From NCBI GenBank assembly GCA_035499655.1, contig DATJYL010000236.1, positions 1 to 50,108 of the forward strand: DNA of 50,108 bases, written 5' to 3'. This DNA is from Pirellulales bacterium. GTDB lineage: Bacteria; Planctomycetota; Planctomycetia; Pirellulales; JADZDJ01. Below the pieces are notes generated by a model that was given only the letters and a program-made list of their open reading frames with translations, ran no database searches and was not told the DNA's origin. Position numbers and translations under genes: made by a program. Numbering within the stretch: position 1 is the first letter of the stretch; every line of letters starts with the position of its first letter. Below are positions 23,418-30,399 of the stretch, piece after piece.

Positions 23418-23511
23418 CCCCGTCAAAACCCGGCAAGGTTTCGGCGGGGCAAGACAATCCAGGCCGCTAAGCCCGAATCGCCCAAGTAAACGAATTCTAG
23501 CTTAGCCGGCC
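23418..23511 (+). ncRNA. Conserved two-hairpin leader RNA before the transposase (element B)
   Basis: Hairpin 1 (23418-23449): CCCCGTCAAAACC pairs with GGTTTCGGCGGGG with one mismatch. Hairpin 2 (23462-23511): GGCCGCTAAGC pairs with GCTTAGCCGGCC with one bulge, then GAAT with ATTC, around a 15-nt loop containing CGCCCAAGTAA. The tail GGCCGCAACTGAAAAGG supplies the ribosome site of the transposase. Stem lengths, order, loop size and tail match element A although the stem bases differ. Confidence 0.7.
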
Positions 23512-23532
23512 GCAACTGAAAAGGTTACGGCA

Positions 23533-24486
23533 ATGGTTATCTCAACTTGCTCCCATGAAAAAGCCCACAAACACGGCAAAGCGGCCAGCGGTGCGATTCG
23601 TTACAAGTGCGCTCTGTGCGGCAAATCTTTCGTCAAAGAATCCTCCAAGCCCATCGGCAATATGCGGATTGACGCCGACAAGGCCGCATTGGCGCTGTCG
23701 ATGCTGTTGGAAGGAATGTCGGTCCGAAGCGTCCAGCGCCTAACCGGCTTGTCTCGTCCGACGTTGGCCGACTTGATTTTGGTGGTCGGTGAAAACTGCC
23801 AACGGTTGCTCGACTCCAAGATTCGCAACGTCGCCGCGAAAGATGTCCAGCTTGACGAAATTTGGTCATTCGTCGGCATGAAAGAAAAGACCCGTTTCGC
23901 CCGCAACCACGCACTGGAGTTCGGCGATAGCTGGACGTTCATTGCGATTGAGCGCGATACGAAATTGATCCTCGCCCATCAAATCGGACAACGTGACACC
24001 GAAACGTGCTGTGCGCTGCTGCAAAAGCTAAACGCTGCCACCACGGGCCACTTTCAATTGACCACCGATGGTCTACGTGCCTACACGTTGAACGTGCCGT
24101 TCATTCTCGGCACGCGGGTGGACTTCGCACAACTGATAAAAGTCTACTCCAGCACGCAAGAACAAACCCGCTATAGTCCGGCCAAAATAATAAGCGCTGA
24201 AAAGCATCCGATATTCGGCAACCCGGATGAAAACAAAATCAGCACTTCCCATATTGAGCGGCTCAATCTCACGGTGCGCATGACTCTGCGTCGTTTCACG
24301 CGGCTAACGAACGGCCACAGCAAGAGCTTAAAGCACCACGCGGCCATGCAGGCGATTTTCTTCGCCTACTATAACTTCACCCGCAAGCATGAAACGCTAA
24401 AGGGCCAGACGCCGGCAATGGCCAGCGGATTGGCCGACAAGGTTTGGAGCGTGAAGGAGTTGCTGGAGAAAGCAGCGACAGATTGA
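23533..24486 (+). CDS. IS1-family DDE transposase (element B)
   Basis: A 317-residue transposase with the same architecture as the element A enzyme: a zinc finger (C6, H8, C26, C29), an HTH (MSVRSVQRLTGLSRPTLADL), and catalytic D108 (LDEIWSFV), D179 (TTDGLRAY) and E242 (IERLNLTVR), then RRFTRLTNGHS. It ends with TPAMASGLADKVWSVKELLE, also shared. The ribosome site (aaagg) lies about 9-10 bases upstream. Codons 219-220 are ATA-ATA at the position equivalent to element A. No frameshift or damaged catalytic residue, so possibly active. It should act on the perfect 25-bp ends of this element. Confidence 0.93.
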   Translation: MVISTCSHEKAHKHGKAASGAIRYKCALCGKSFVKESSKPIGNMRIDADKAALALSMLLEGMSVRSVQRLTGLSRPTLADLILVVGENCQRLLDSKIRNVAAKDVQLDEIWSFVGMKEKTRFARNHALEFGDSWTFIAIERDTKLILAHQIGQRDTETCCALLQKLNAATTGHFQLTTDGLRAYTLNVPFILGTRVDFAQLIKVYSSTQEQTRYSPAKIISAEKHPIFGNPDENKISTSHIERLNLTVRMTLRRFTRLTNGHSKSLKHHAAMQAIFFAYYNFTRKHETLKGQTPAMASGLADKVWSVKELLEKAATD

Positions 24487-24488
24487 CG

Positions 24489-24698
24489 CTACTTACTTTC
24501 GTCACTGCCTTCGCTAGAAGACGATAATACAATTCCGCTGGCAGTCACGAATGCGCGTGATTGTTTGTTCAAATGCTGATTGACGCTCGGAGTATCGCTT
24601 TCGATTTGACTAACGCGATCAGCAAAACTTTGCGGAAAAGGTACTAACTCTATCTCCTGCCGCGATGCACGTAAGATTTGACTAATAGATTCTGGCAT
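24489..24698 (-). CDS. Small hypothetical protein (element B cargo)
   Basis: A 69-residue Ser-rich soluble protein (MPESISQILRASRQEIELVP ... SSSSEGSDESK) of unknown function. It has a strong aggaggt ribosome site upstream of ATG 24698, and that site overlaps the end of the membrane GAF-like gene (12 bp apart), so the two form an operon. Its 3' end lies 2 bp from the convergent transposase stop. No domain recognised. Confidence 0.6.
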   Translation of the reverse strand: MPESISQILRASRQEIELVPFPQSFADRVSQIESDTPSVNQHLNKQSRAFVTASGIVLSSSSEGSDESK

Positions 24699-24710
24699 GT
24701 AGGGGACCTC

Positions 24711-25559
24711 CTAGCCGCCTGTTATAAAAGGGTACACGATACCTAGCGCGTCGGCAAATGCCATTAGAGGTTCAATGTGCATTTGCATAAAAGGATTTTC
24801 GGCAGAAGAAACATACAAAATGCCCACCATTGCCTTTTTACCTCGAATATATCCGTTAATCGGTGCTACCATCACAGTTTTAATATCAGTCAGGCTATCT
24901 GTGGCTGTTTCAACCCATACTCCATTTTCAATCGCTTGCCTAATGTTACGGATAAAATAAACTCCAAGTTTATTTTTTATTCGGAGTAATCTAGCAATGC
25001 CTTGTTCAGCAGGAAAGGACTGCGAAAGTTCAGCCCGGTTTGGATTTAACCTTTTTGATCTTCCAACCGTGGTGTATTTATCCGGCGACTCAGCTAATCG
25101 AATGGACGCGCCGACGCTGTGGTCGCCAGTAGCGCTACGAAAATAATCTGCAATCCGCTCTGCTGCATCACAGTGAAATTGCCTGTAGCGATGCCGATAG
25201 AGTTTTTTGTCGCTTTCTTTGTCGCTCACTGCCATTTTGATTATCTCATTTACATCCTCTCTCAGGCAGTGAAAAAATTGGTGCGCTGCTTTTCCAACCC
25301 AAAGTTGTGCAACACGCAATCGACGTACCACATACAAAGAAACCGTGAGAACAGTGAATGCTAAAACAAGAGATAATGTGACCCACCAAGGCTTCTCCAA
25401 CCAAATAGAGACAATCGTGGAGATTCCCTCAATCACCGTCGCACCAAAAATTGTGCGAGCCCGTAGTGCCCAACCGAATCCTTCTCGCCAGGCAGTTGAT
25501 GGATCGGCTTCGGGATACCAACAATTTTTGCTTAGGCTTTCGGCAAGACTAATATCCAC
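24711..25559 (-). CDS. Membrane protein with GAF-like domain (element B cargo)
   Basis: A 282-residue protein of unknown function. Two adjacent hydrophobic segments lie at residues about 33-82 (IFGATVIEGISTIVSIWL and WWVTLSLVLAFTVLTVSLYV). A helical linker follows, and then a C-terminal domain resembling GAF (TDIKTVMVAPINGYIRGKKA, MVGILYVSSAENPF, IEPLMAFADALGIVYPFI). GAF-type domains sense small ligands, and similar membrane-GAF proteins are found as sensor parts of bacterial defence and signalling cassettes. The 69-residue downstream gene is probably its partner. The pair could be a defence or maintenance cargo, but no effector motif is seen. Confidence 0.62.
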   Translation of the reverse strand: MDISLAESLSKNCWYPEADPSTAWREGFGWALRARTIFGATVIEGISTIVSIWLEKPWWVTLSLVLAFTVLTVSLYVVRRLRVAQLWVGKAAHQFFHCLREDVNEIIKMAVSDKESDKKLYRHRYRQFHCDAAERIADYFRSATGDHSVGASIRLAESPDKYTTVGRSKRLNPNRAELSQSFPAEQGIARLLRIKNKLGVYFIRNIRQAIENGVWVETATDSLTDIKTVMVAPINGYIRGKKAMVGILYVSSAENPFMQMHIEPLMAFADALGIVYPFITGG

Positions 25560-25654
25560 TGAAATAACTCCATGTTGCTAATCATGGTGTAAACCGGTGA
25601 AGATAAGGTCTGGGAAAATCAAGGTGTTAGCTGAACAGCCATACACAGCAGAGA

Positions 25655-26239
25655 TTACTTTGCTACACTCCACTTGCCGGACCTCTCGGCAAACCAGCCC
25701 CGGTTCTTTTTCATCGCCACCGCCAGCGCATTCCGCAGGCCCCGCTGCGTCATGGTGGTGCGATAGCCTTGCTCCAACATGCTCACGGCTAGCTCTGTGA
25801 TATTCAGACTGCGCCCCTGTAGCACTTGCGCCGCTACGTCCACGAGCCGCATATCCTCAAATGGTGCTGGCTGATGATCTACGCCTACCCGGACATAGAC
25901 TGCCGGTTGTGGCCCCTTAGCCTTGGTGAGCCGCTTGACGATGCCCCGCTCCCGTAATCGGCTGATATGGCTGTCGATGGAATGCCGCTGCCACACGCGG
26001 CGGGAGTTCATTGCTTCCAGGGAAGCCATGACATCGACGGTCGTAAACTCACGGTCCGATGGCAAGACGCTGTTAATGCACTCAGCGATGGATTTATGGC
26101 CCGATAGGTCTTTGCCGAGAATATCCTGTTCCAAGGCCGCGATTCTTACGAGCGTCGTTTCGTAAGCGTCTTTGATGGCGTAGATGGCCTTGTCTCTTTT
26201 CTCACGCGCTTTGCGCCGCAATTCGTTGAAGGCTTCCAT
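25655..26239 (-). CDS. Coiled-coil / double winged-helix protein of element B
   Basis: A 194-residue homologue of the element A gene at 16021-16626. The N-terminal helix is alike (MEAFNELRRKAREKRD here, MDAFELLRKQAAQKRD in A). A first winged helix (FTTVDVMASLEAMNSRRVWQ ... HISRLRERGIVKRL) and a second (LNITELAVSMLEQGYRTTMT ... MKKNRGWFAERSGKWSV) follow. ATG 26239 is chosen by alignment to element A; the frame is open 9 bases further. It starts 76 bp inside the right terminus and reads inward, whereas the element A copy sits at the left terminus. Its retention with unrelated cargo in both elements points to a function for the element itself. Confidence 0.78.
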   Translation of the reverse strand: MEAFNELRRKAREKRDKAIYAIKDAYETTLVRIAALEQDILGKDLSGHKSIAECINSVLPSDREFTTVDVMASLEAMNSRRVWQRHSIDSHISRLRERGIVKRLTKAKGPQPAVYVRVGVDHQPAPFEDMRLVDVAAQVLQGRSLNITELAVSMLEQGYRTTMTQRGLRNALAVAMKKNRGWFAERSGKWSVAK

Positions 26240-26289
26240 GCCCAGCAATGTAATACTGGCGCGCTGGGGCGTAAAATGCTATGATGAAA

Positions 26290-26314
26290 TCCCACACGTT
26301 CGTTTACCAGTACC
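26290..26314. repeat. Element B right terminal inverted repeat
   Basis: A perfect 25-bp inverted copy of 22051-22075. The second target duplication AGCCGGAA follows at 26315-26322. Confidence 0.95.
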
Positions 26315-26322
26315 AGCCGGAA

Positions 26323-26520
26323 AATTTTTCGGCTTGGACCGCACCCAAATGGGCCATCATCTGCGGCAGCAATCTCGACGGCAAAATTGCCGGGCCCATT
26401 TACCAATCGCACGGAGCCACGGTTTTGAATACTGCCCAATACGGCGAGGTGACTGTAACCATCGATCACGGACAGCTCGATGTGCAAACGTTCCGGCAAC
26501 CGAAAAACAGAGATAAATGA
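26323..26520 (+). pseudogene. comEC: comEC, 3' fragment
   Basis: The last 65 codons and stop of ComEC, completing the metallo-beta-lactamase-like domain (NFSAWTAPKWAIICGSNLDG, ATVLNTAQYGEVTVTID). It joins in frame to 22050 after removal of element B and one copy of AGCCGGAA. A start inside element B (26281) could translate it as an 80-residue peptide, but that has no expected function. Confidence 0.93.
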
Positions 26521-26589
26521 CGGCTCACTTGATATATTCGGAAATCCACCCGAGGTGCCAGATATTCAGTCACAATCGAGGATTTAACG

Positions 26590-27087
26590 ATGAGCTCACC
26601 GACAACCAACACGCCCGTCAACACAACCAAAGTTACCGGGCGGCGGGAATTGCACTTCACCAAACTCGCCGACATTCAGGCCGAAGCGGAGCGCTTGGCG
26701 GCCGGGCCGGTGCGGCAGCTGGGGAACTGGACGCTGGGGCAAACGTTTTCGCACTTGGCGCGAACGATGAAAATGTCGCTCGACGGCAGCGATTTTCGCG
26801 CGCCATGGTACATTCGATTGCTCGCGCCGCTGTTGAAGAACAAATTTTTGCGCCAGACGATGAAGCCCGGTTTCAAGCTCACGGGAGATGCCGCCAGACA
26901 GTTAGTGGCCGAAGTGCCGGTTCCCACGCCCGATGGTTTGGACGATTTGCGGAAAACCATGGACCGGATGAATTGCGAACCGCAGCGGCACCCCAGCCCC
27001 GTGTTTGGCCCGATGACGCGCGAAGAATGGGATCAACTGCACCTGCGGCACTCCGAAATGCACCTGAGCTTTTTCGTGCCGGAGTGA
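26590..27087 (+). CDS. DUF1569 family protein
   Basis: A 165-residue protein of the DUF1569 family, which has the DinB/YfiT four-helix fold. Visible family features are REL(H)FTKLADIQAEAERLA, the LGNWTLGQTFSHLARTM helix with its histidine, a short region after residue 70 with hydrophobic helices (IRLLAPLLKNKFLRQTM), and the closing HLRHSEMHLSFF. Members often bind a metal through histidines; the biochemical role is unknown. It follows the comEC stop by 69 bp on the same strand and is convergent with the nucleotidyltransferase gene. Confidence 0.85.
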   Translation: MSSPTTNTPVNTTKVTGRRELHFTKLADIQAEAERLAAGPVRQLGNWTLGQTFSHLARTMKMSLDGSDFRAPWYIRLLAPLLKNKFLRQTMKPGFKLTGDAARQLVAEVPVPTPDGLDDLRKTMDRMNCEPQRHPSPVFGPMTREEWDQLHLRHSEMHLSFFVPE

Positions 27088-27097
27088 GCGGGCTGGG

Positions 27098-27673
27098 TTA
27101 TGATGGTTCGCTCGTTAATTCTTTCCACTGTGCGATGCGTGGATCACGCGCGCCGTAAATCTGCGTGATTTGGTTCAAAATCCAAGTGCGATCGAGGCTG
27201 TGCTGGAGTTGTAGCATTTGTTCGATATCGGCAAGATCTTTGCGCCGAAAAAACATCATTTTGAACACGCACAGCGTTTCTGCATCCCAAATCATGATCG
27301 GTTGTGTTCCCAATAGTACCTGTTGTCGGCGTTGCCGCGCCAACTCGTAAAATGGCATGGTCGGGAGAAAGGCATCGACGCGTCTGCCTTCAAATTCCAC
27401 CTGGCAAAATCCGTGCTGCATTAGCGACTGAACAGCTTGATCGGCGTGCAATTGGCAACCGACTGATTGGAGCAATCGCACAAAGCCAGTCGGCTGCTCC
27501 GGCGGCAGAAATAGCGTAATATCGACATCGACGGTGCCGCGCGGCTGTGACCAAAAGCCGAGTGCGATGGCGCCTCCCAAGGCATATTCGCAACCAGCCC
27601 TCTCCATTGCCGCGGCCAGATGTGCGGCAACTTCAACGGCGTCCGAAGGAGAATTACTGCTGCCTGACACGAC
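27098..27673 (-). CDS. Nucleotidyltransferase-fold protein
   Basis: A 191-residue protein from GTG 27673, with an MNT/AbiEii-like nucleotidyltransferase motif: YALGGAIALGFWSQPRGTVD followed by VDITLF. The G-G and the D-x-D are the metal- and nucleotide-binding signature. Further conserved positions include RRVDAFLP and KMMFFRRKDLADIEQML, as in 'nucleotidyl transferase of unknown function' families, some of which are toxins or antibiotic-modifying enzymes. The frame is open upstream to 27778, but that would overlap the preceding 80-residue gene by 125 bp; the GTG reduces this to 20 bp and preserves coupling. The pair may be a toxin-antitoxin-like unit, which is inference. Confidence 0.72.
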   Translation of the reverse strand, partial: VVSGSSNSPSDAVEVAAHLAAAMERAGCEYALGGAIALGFWSQPRGTVDVDITLFLPPEQPTGFVRLLQSVGCQLHADQAVQSLMQHGFCQVEFEGRRVDAFLPTMPFYELARQRRQQVLLGTQPIMIWDAETLCVFKMMFFRRKDLADIEQMLQLQHSLDRTWILNQITQIYGARDPRIAQWKELTSEPS

Positions 27674-27896
27674 TGGCGCACTCCGCGAGAAATTTCCAGG
27701 TGGATTCCGGCCAAGGGGCAGGCTGGGCTGGTGGGAAGCCCATTGCGTTTCGGCTCGCTTCCAAACGGGCAGCGCCACGACAGGCTAGGCGCAGCAATTC
27801 ACCCCGCTCGGTGAGCGACATATTTCGAATCCGGTCCAGATCGCGCGCCTCGAGCGCCGAGATCGCCGTGGTGTTCAATGTCTTCTGGGAATTCAT
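27654..27896 (-). CDS. Small hypothetical protein upstream of nucleotidyltransferase
   Basis: An 80-residue mostly helical protein (ALEARDLDRIRNMSLTERGE, LLRLACRGAARLEASRNAMG) of unknown function. ATG 27896 has an agga site 7 bases upstream. Its first 98 bp lie inside the 3' end of murA in another frame, and its last 20 bp overlap the nucleotidyltransferase start. The tight packing indicates co-transcription from murA onward. A partner or antitoxin role for the nucleotidyltransferase is possible. Confidence 0.65.
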   Translation of the reverse strand: MNSQKTLNTTAISALEARDLDRIRNMSLTERGELLRLACRGAARLEASRNAMGFPPAQPAPWPESTWKFLAECASRVRQQ

Positions 27897-29232
27897 AAGA
27901 GAATCCTGGTTTCGGCTGATTGCCAGGGGAGGCCAGCATCATATCAGAAGTATAACACGTGTGCGTCGGCGATTCGATTTCCGCGCCCAGCGATTGCAGT
28001 TTTTCGGGGAGCGCTTCGTAACCGCGGGCCAAATGCTGCGCCTGGTGAATCAGGGTGCGGCCGGGAGCGGTCAGGCCGGCTAAAACCAGGGCGGCGCCGG
28101 CGCGCAAATCGGGAGCGGTCAATTCGGCGGCCGATAATTGTTCCACCCCGTGGATGGCGAGCGCATCGCGGATGTGTTCGATTTGTGCGCCCAAGCGGTT
28201 CAGTTCGGGCACATATGCAAAGCGGTAGGGGAAAACGCAATCGCCGATGGTGCTCCCGCCGTCGGCAATGGCGGCCAATGCGGTGAACTGGGCCTGCAAA
28301 TCGGTCGGCACGCCGGGATATGGAAGCGCACGGAAGTGGAATGAGAGGGGCCGATCGGCAATGGCGGCGCGAATCCAATTCGGGCCGGTGTCGAGCGTGA
28401 CGCCGGCATCGTCCAGCACGGCGAGGACGGTTTCTAAATGGTCGGGACGGCAACTTCGCACCGTAACGTCGCCGCCCGTGATGGCGCCGGCCAAGAGGAG
28501 CGTGCCGGTTTCGATGCGATCGGGTATGACCCGGTGGCCCGCCGTCCCGGTGCCGCCGAGTTGCTTCACACCGTGGATGTGCAACGTGGAGGAGCCGAGG
28601 CCATCGATGCGGGCTCCCAGGCAGATTAAAAATTTTCCCAGGTCGATAATTTCCGGTTCGCGGGCGGCGCCGTGGATAATGGTTTCGCCGTGGGCCAATA
28701 CGGCAGCCATGAGCACATTGGCCGTACCGGTGACCGTGGGACCGTGCAGGCCGGCGAGATTCATTTCGGCGCCGTGGAGAAATTTGGCTTCGGCGACAAT
28801 GTAATTATGATCGAACCGAATTTTCGCGCCCATCGCAGACAGGCCTTGCAAATGCAGGTCGACGGGACGGGGGCCGATGGAACATCCGCCGGGAAGCGCC
28901 ACGACTGCCCTGCCCCGCCGCGCTAATAGCGGCCCGAGCACGCAAAAACTGGCCCGCATGCGATCGACCAATTCGGCTGGTGCGGTGACGGGGGTGGAGT
29001 CGACGGTATGGACGTGGAGCGTAGCGTCGGCGTGGCGTTTGACTTCGACGCCCAGGTGGCCGAGCATTAAGGCCATGGTGTTGACGTCGGCGACATCGGG
29101 CGCGCCGACCAACACAATGGACTCATCGGTCAAAATGCTGGCCGCCATGATTGGCAAGGTGGCGTTTTTTGAGCCTGCGGCGGTGACGGCGCCGCGCAGA
29201 GGGCGGCCGCCGTGAAGGGAAAGAACGTCCAT
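27799..29232 (-). CDS. murA: UDP-N-acetylglucosamine 1-carboxyvinyltransferase
   Basis: A 477-residue enzyme transferring enolpyruvate from PEP to UDP-GlcNAc, the first committed step of peptidoglycan synthesis. The N-terminal GGRPLRGAVTAAGSKNATLP holds the conserved Lys-Asn. The catalytic cysteine is in PGGCSIGPRPVDLHL. Tandem EPSP-synthase-like repeats run to SLGAEIE near residue 410. About 60 further residues follow the point where MurA normally ends. This tail is unlike MurA and overlaps the 80-residue gene, suggesting a lost original stop. It is part of the murA-prmC-prfA-rpmE minus-strand group. A peptidoglycan gene matters here because planctomycetes were once thought to lack the polymer. 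Confidence 0.95.
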   Translation of the reverse strand: MDVLSLHGGRPLRGAVTAAGSKNATLPIMAASILTDESIVLVGAPDVADVNTMALMLGHLGVEVKRHADATLHVHTVDSTPVTAPAELVDRMRASFCVLGPLLARRGRAVVALPGGCSIGPRPVDLHLQGLSAMGAKIRFDHNYIVAEAKFLHGAEMNLAGLHGPTVTGTANVLMAAVLAHGETIIHGAAREPEIIDLGKFLICLGARIDGLGSSTLHIHGVKQLGGTGTAGHRVIPDRIETGTLLLAGAITGGDVTVRSCRPDHLETVLAVLDDAGVTLDTGPNWIRAAIADRPLSFHFRALPYPGVPTDLQAQFTALAAIADGGSTIGDCVFPYRFAYVPELNRLGAQIEHIRDALAIHGVEQLSAAELTAPDLRAGAALVLAGLTAPGRTLIHQAQHLARGYEALPEKLQSLGAEIESPTHTCYTSDMMLASPGNQPKPGFSYEFPEDIEHHGDLGARGARSGPDSKYVAHRAG

Positions 29233-29359
29233 GTTCTATAACCTGTGATTGTGTGTGATTGTCGCCAGTGCTTGCTAAACCGCTAGCGGTTTAGCAGGTG
29301 TAAGCGGCAATTCAACCATTTTCATTTTCTGCTGTGAACTACAATTTCACGACGACGAA

Positions 29360-30256
29360 CTAAATACGTTTGGCTTGCACAATCCGCGGGTGTCGGGCGG
29401 CGTCTTTGAGCGTGGGGCCTAATTCGAAACCGCCGTGGTGCGAAATCAACTCGCGCACGGCGGGCTCGGTCATCGGGCTGACTTCCAACAGCAGCCAACC
29501 GCCGGGTTCCAAATGTTGGGCGGCCTGGGGCACTAGCCGCTCGATGACTTCAGTTCCGCGCGGTCCGGCGACAAGCGCTTGTCGTGGCTCAAAGTCGCGA
29601 ACCGAAGGGGGGAGTGTAGCAAATTCCGCCTGGCTGACATACGGCGGATTGCTGGCAATGATGTTAAATTTAAGTTCGGGCGGCAGGGCTGACAGCAGAT
29701 TGCTTTCGAGAAATTCGATGCGGTCGGCGACTTGGTGATCGGCGGCGTTTTGTTTGGCGACGGTGAGTGCGGCCGTGCTGGAATCGAGAGCCAGGATCTG
29801 GGCCGCCGGCAAATGTTTGGCCGCGCAAATGGCAATGATGCCGCTGCCGGTGCCAACGTCGGCAATGCGTAACACACCGCTCCCTGACGGTCGCGGCTCT
29901 TTGCCAACGGATTTCGCCAAATCCAACAGGCGCACCACCAGCGTTTCGGTTTCGGGGCGCGGGATCAACACGTCAGGCGTCACACGGAACGAAAGCGAAA
30001 AGATTTCTCGCTTGCCGACGAGGTACGCCACCGGCATGCCTTTTGCGCGGCGGCGGACTAATTCGCGGAAGGCGGTGCGAGTTTGCTCGTCGGCGATTTC
30101 GTCAAAGGCCGTGTAGAGTTGAATTCGTTGGCAATTACGGGCCGTAGCCAACAGTACTTCGGCATCGAGGCGGGGGGAATCGGCGCCGTGCTGACGGAGA
30201 TAATCGGTCGTCCAAGTGAGCAGCCGCCCGATGGTCCAGGGTTCGGATTGAGACAT
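29360..30256 (-). CDS. prmC: Peptide chain release factor N5-glutamine methyltransferase
   Basis: A 298-residue SAM-dependent methyltransferase that methylates the glutamine of the GGQ motif of release factors. The N-terminal helical domain (TWTTDYLRQHGADSPRLDAE) is followed by the Rossmann domain with ADVGTGSGIIAICAAKHLP and the catalytic NPPYVS. It lies just downstream of prfA, its substrate, on the same strand (about 140 bp apart, with a palindromic repeat in between). Confidence 0.95.
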   Translation of the reverse strand: MSQSEPWTIGRLLTWTTDYLRQHGADSPRLDAEVLLATARNCQRIQLYTAFDEIADEQTRTAFRELVRRRAKGMPVAYLVGKREIFSLSFRVTPDVLIPRPETETLVVRLLDLAKSVGKEPRPSGSGVLRIADVGTGSGIIAICAAKHLPAAQILALDSSTAALTVAKQNAADHQVADRIEFLESNLLSALPPELKFNIIASNPPYVSQAEFATLPPSVRDFEPRQALVAGPRGTEVIERLVPQAAQHLEPGGWLLLEVSPMTEPAVRELISHHGGFELGPTLKDAARHPRIVQAKRI

Positions 30257-30303
30257 CGGTCGCTGCCCATCTCCGCTCCCTTACGGTCGCGGCTATCAAG
30301 TAG

Positions 30304-30399
30304 AAATGACGAATGACCAAATCCCAATGACCAATTATTATTTTCCGATCATTGTCATTGGCGCATGGTCATTGGTCATTTATTCGACATTCGTCATTT
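30304..30399. repeat. Palindromic dispersed repeat between prfA and prmC
   Basis: AAATGACGAATG (30304-30315) pairs with CATTCGTCATTT (30388-30399), and CCAATGACCA pairs with TGGTCATTGG further in. It is built from the words 'tgaccaatgac' and could form a long hairpin in the prfA-prmC transcript. Confidence 0.85.

Larger units (their letters stand above)
22051..26314 (+). mobile_element. Element B: 4264-bp IS1-family transposon with tRNA-like RNA and membrane-protein cargo
   Basis: The ends are a perfect 25-bp inverted repeat (22051-22075 and 26290-26314) beginning GGTACTGG. It is flanked by an 8-bp duplication, AGCCGGAA (22043-22050 and 26315-26322). It is inserted in the 3' part of comEC, 1.3 kb of comEC downstream of element A and in the same orientation. 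Contents: a membrane coiled-coil protein (-), a tRNA-like RNA (+), an RHH-like protein (-), a leader RNA and IS1-family transposase (+), a 69-residue protein and a membrane GAF-like protein (both -), and a coiled-coil/double-winged-helix protein (-). The core module is shared with element A; the remaining cargo is not. The termini of A and B share only GG(C/T)ACTG, so they are related but distinct family members. Confidence 0.95.

Noticed and set aside
18517-24486. General recoding of all AUA codons to serine in the elements
   Set aside because: Several ATA codons lie at positions where the other element has Val or where Ile is expected, and host genes such as comEC and xdhA also use ATA, so host decoding as Ile is the simplest reading; only the tandem pair is kept as a question.
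15949-26314. Elements A and B as the two ends of one composite transposon carrying the comEC middle piece
   Set aside because: Each element has its own matched terminal repeats and its own target duplication, and the middle piece is native comEC in frame, so these are two separate insertions.
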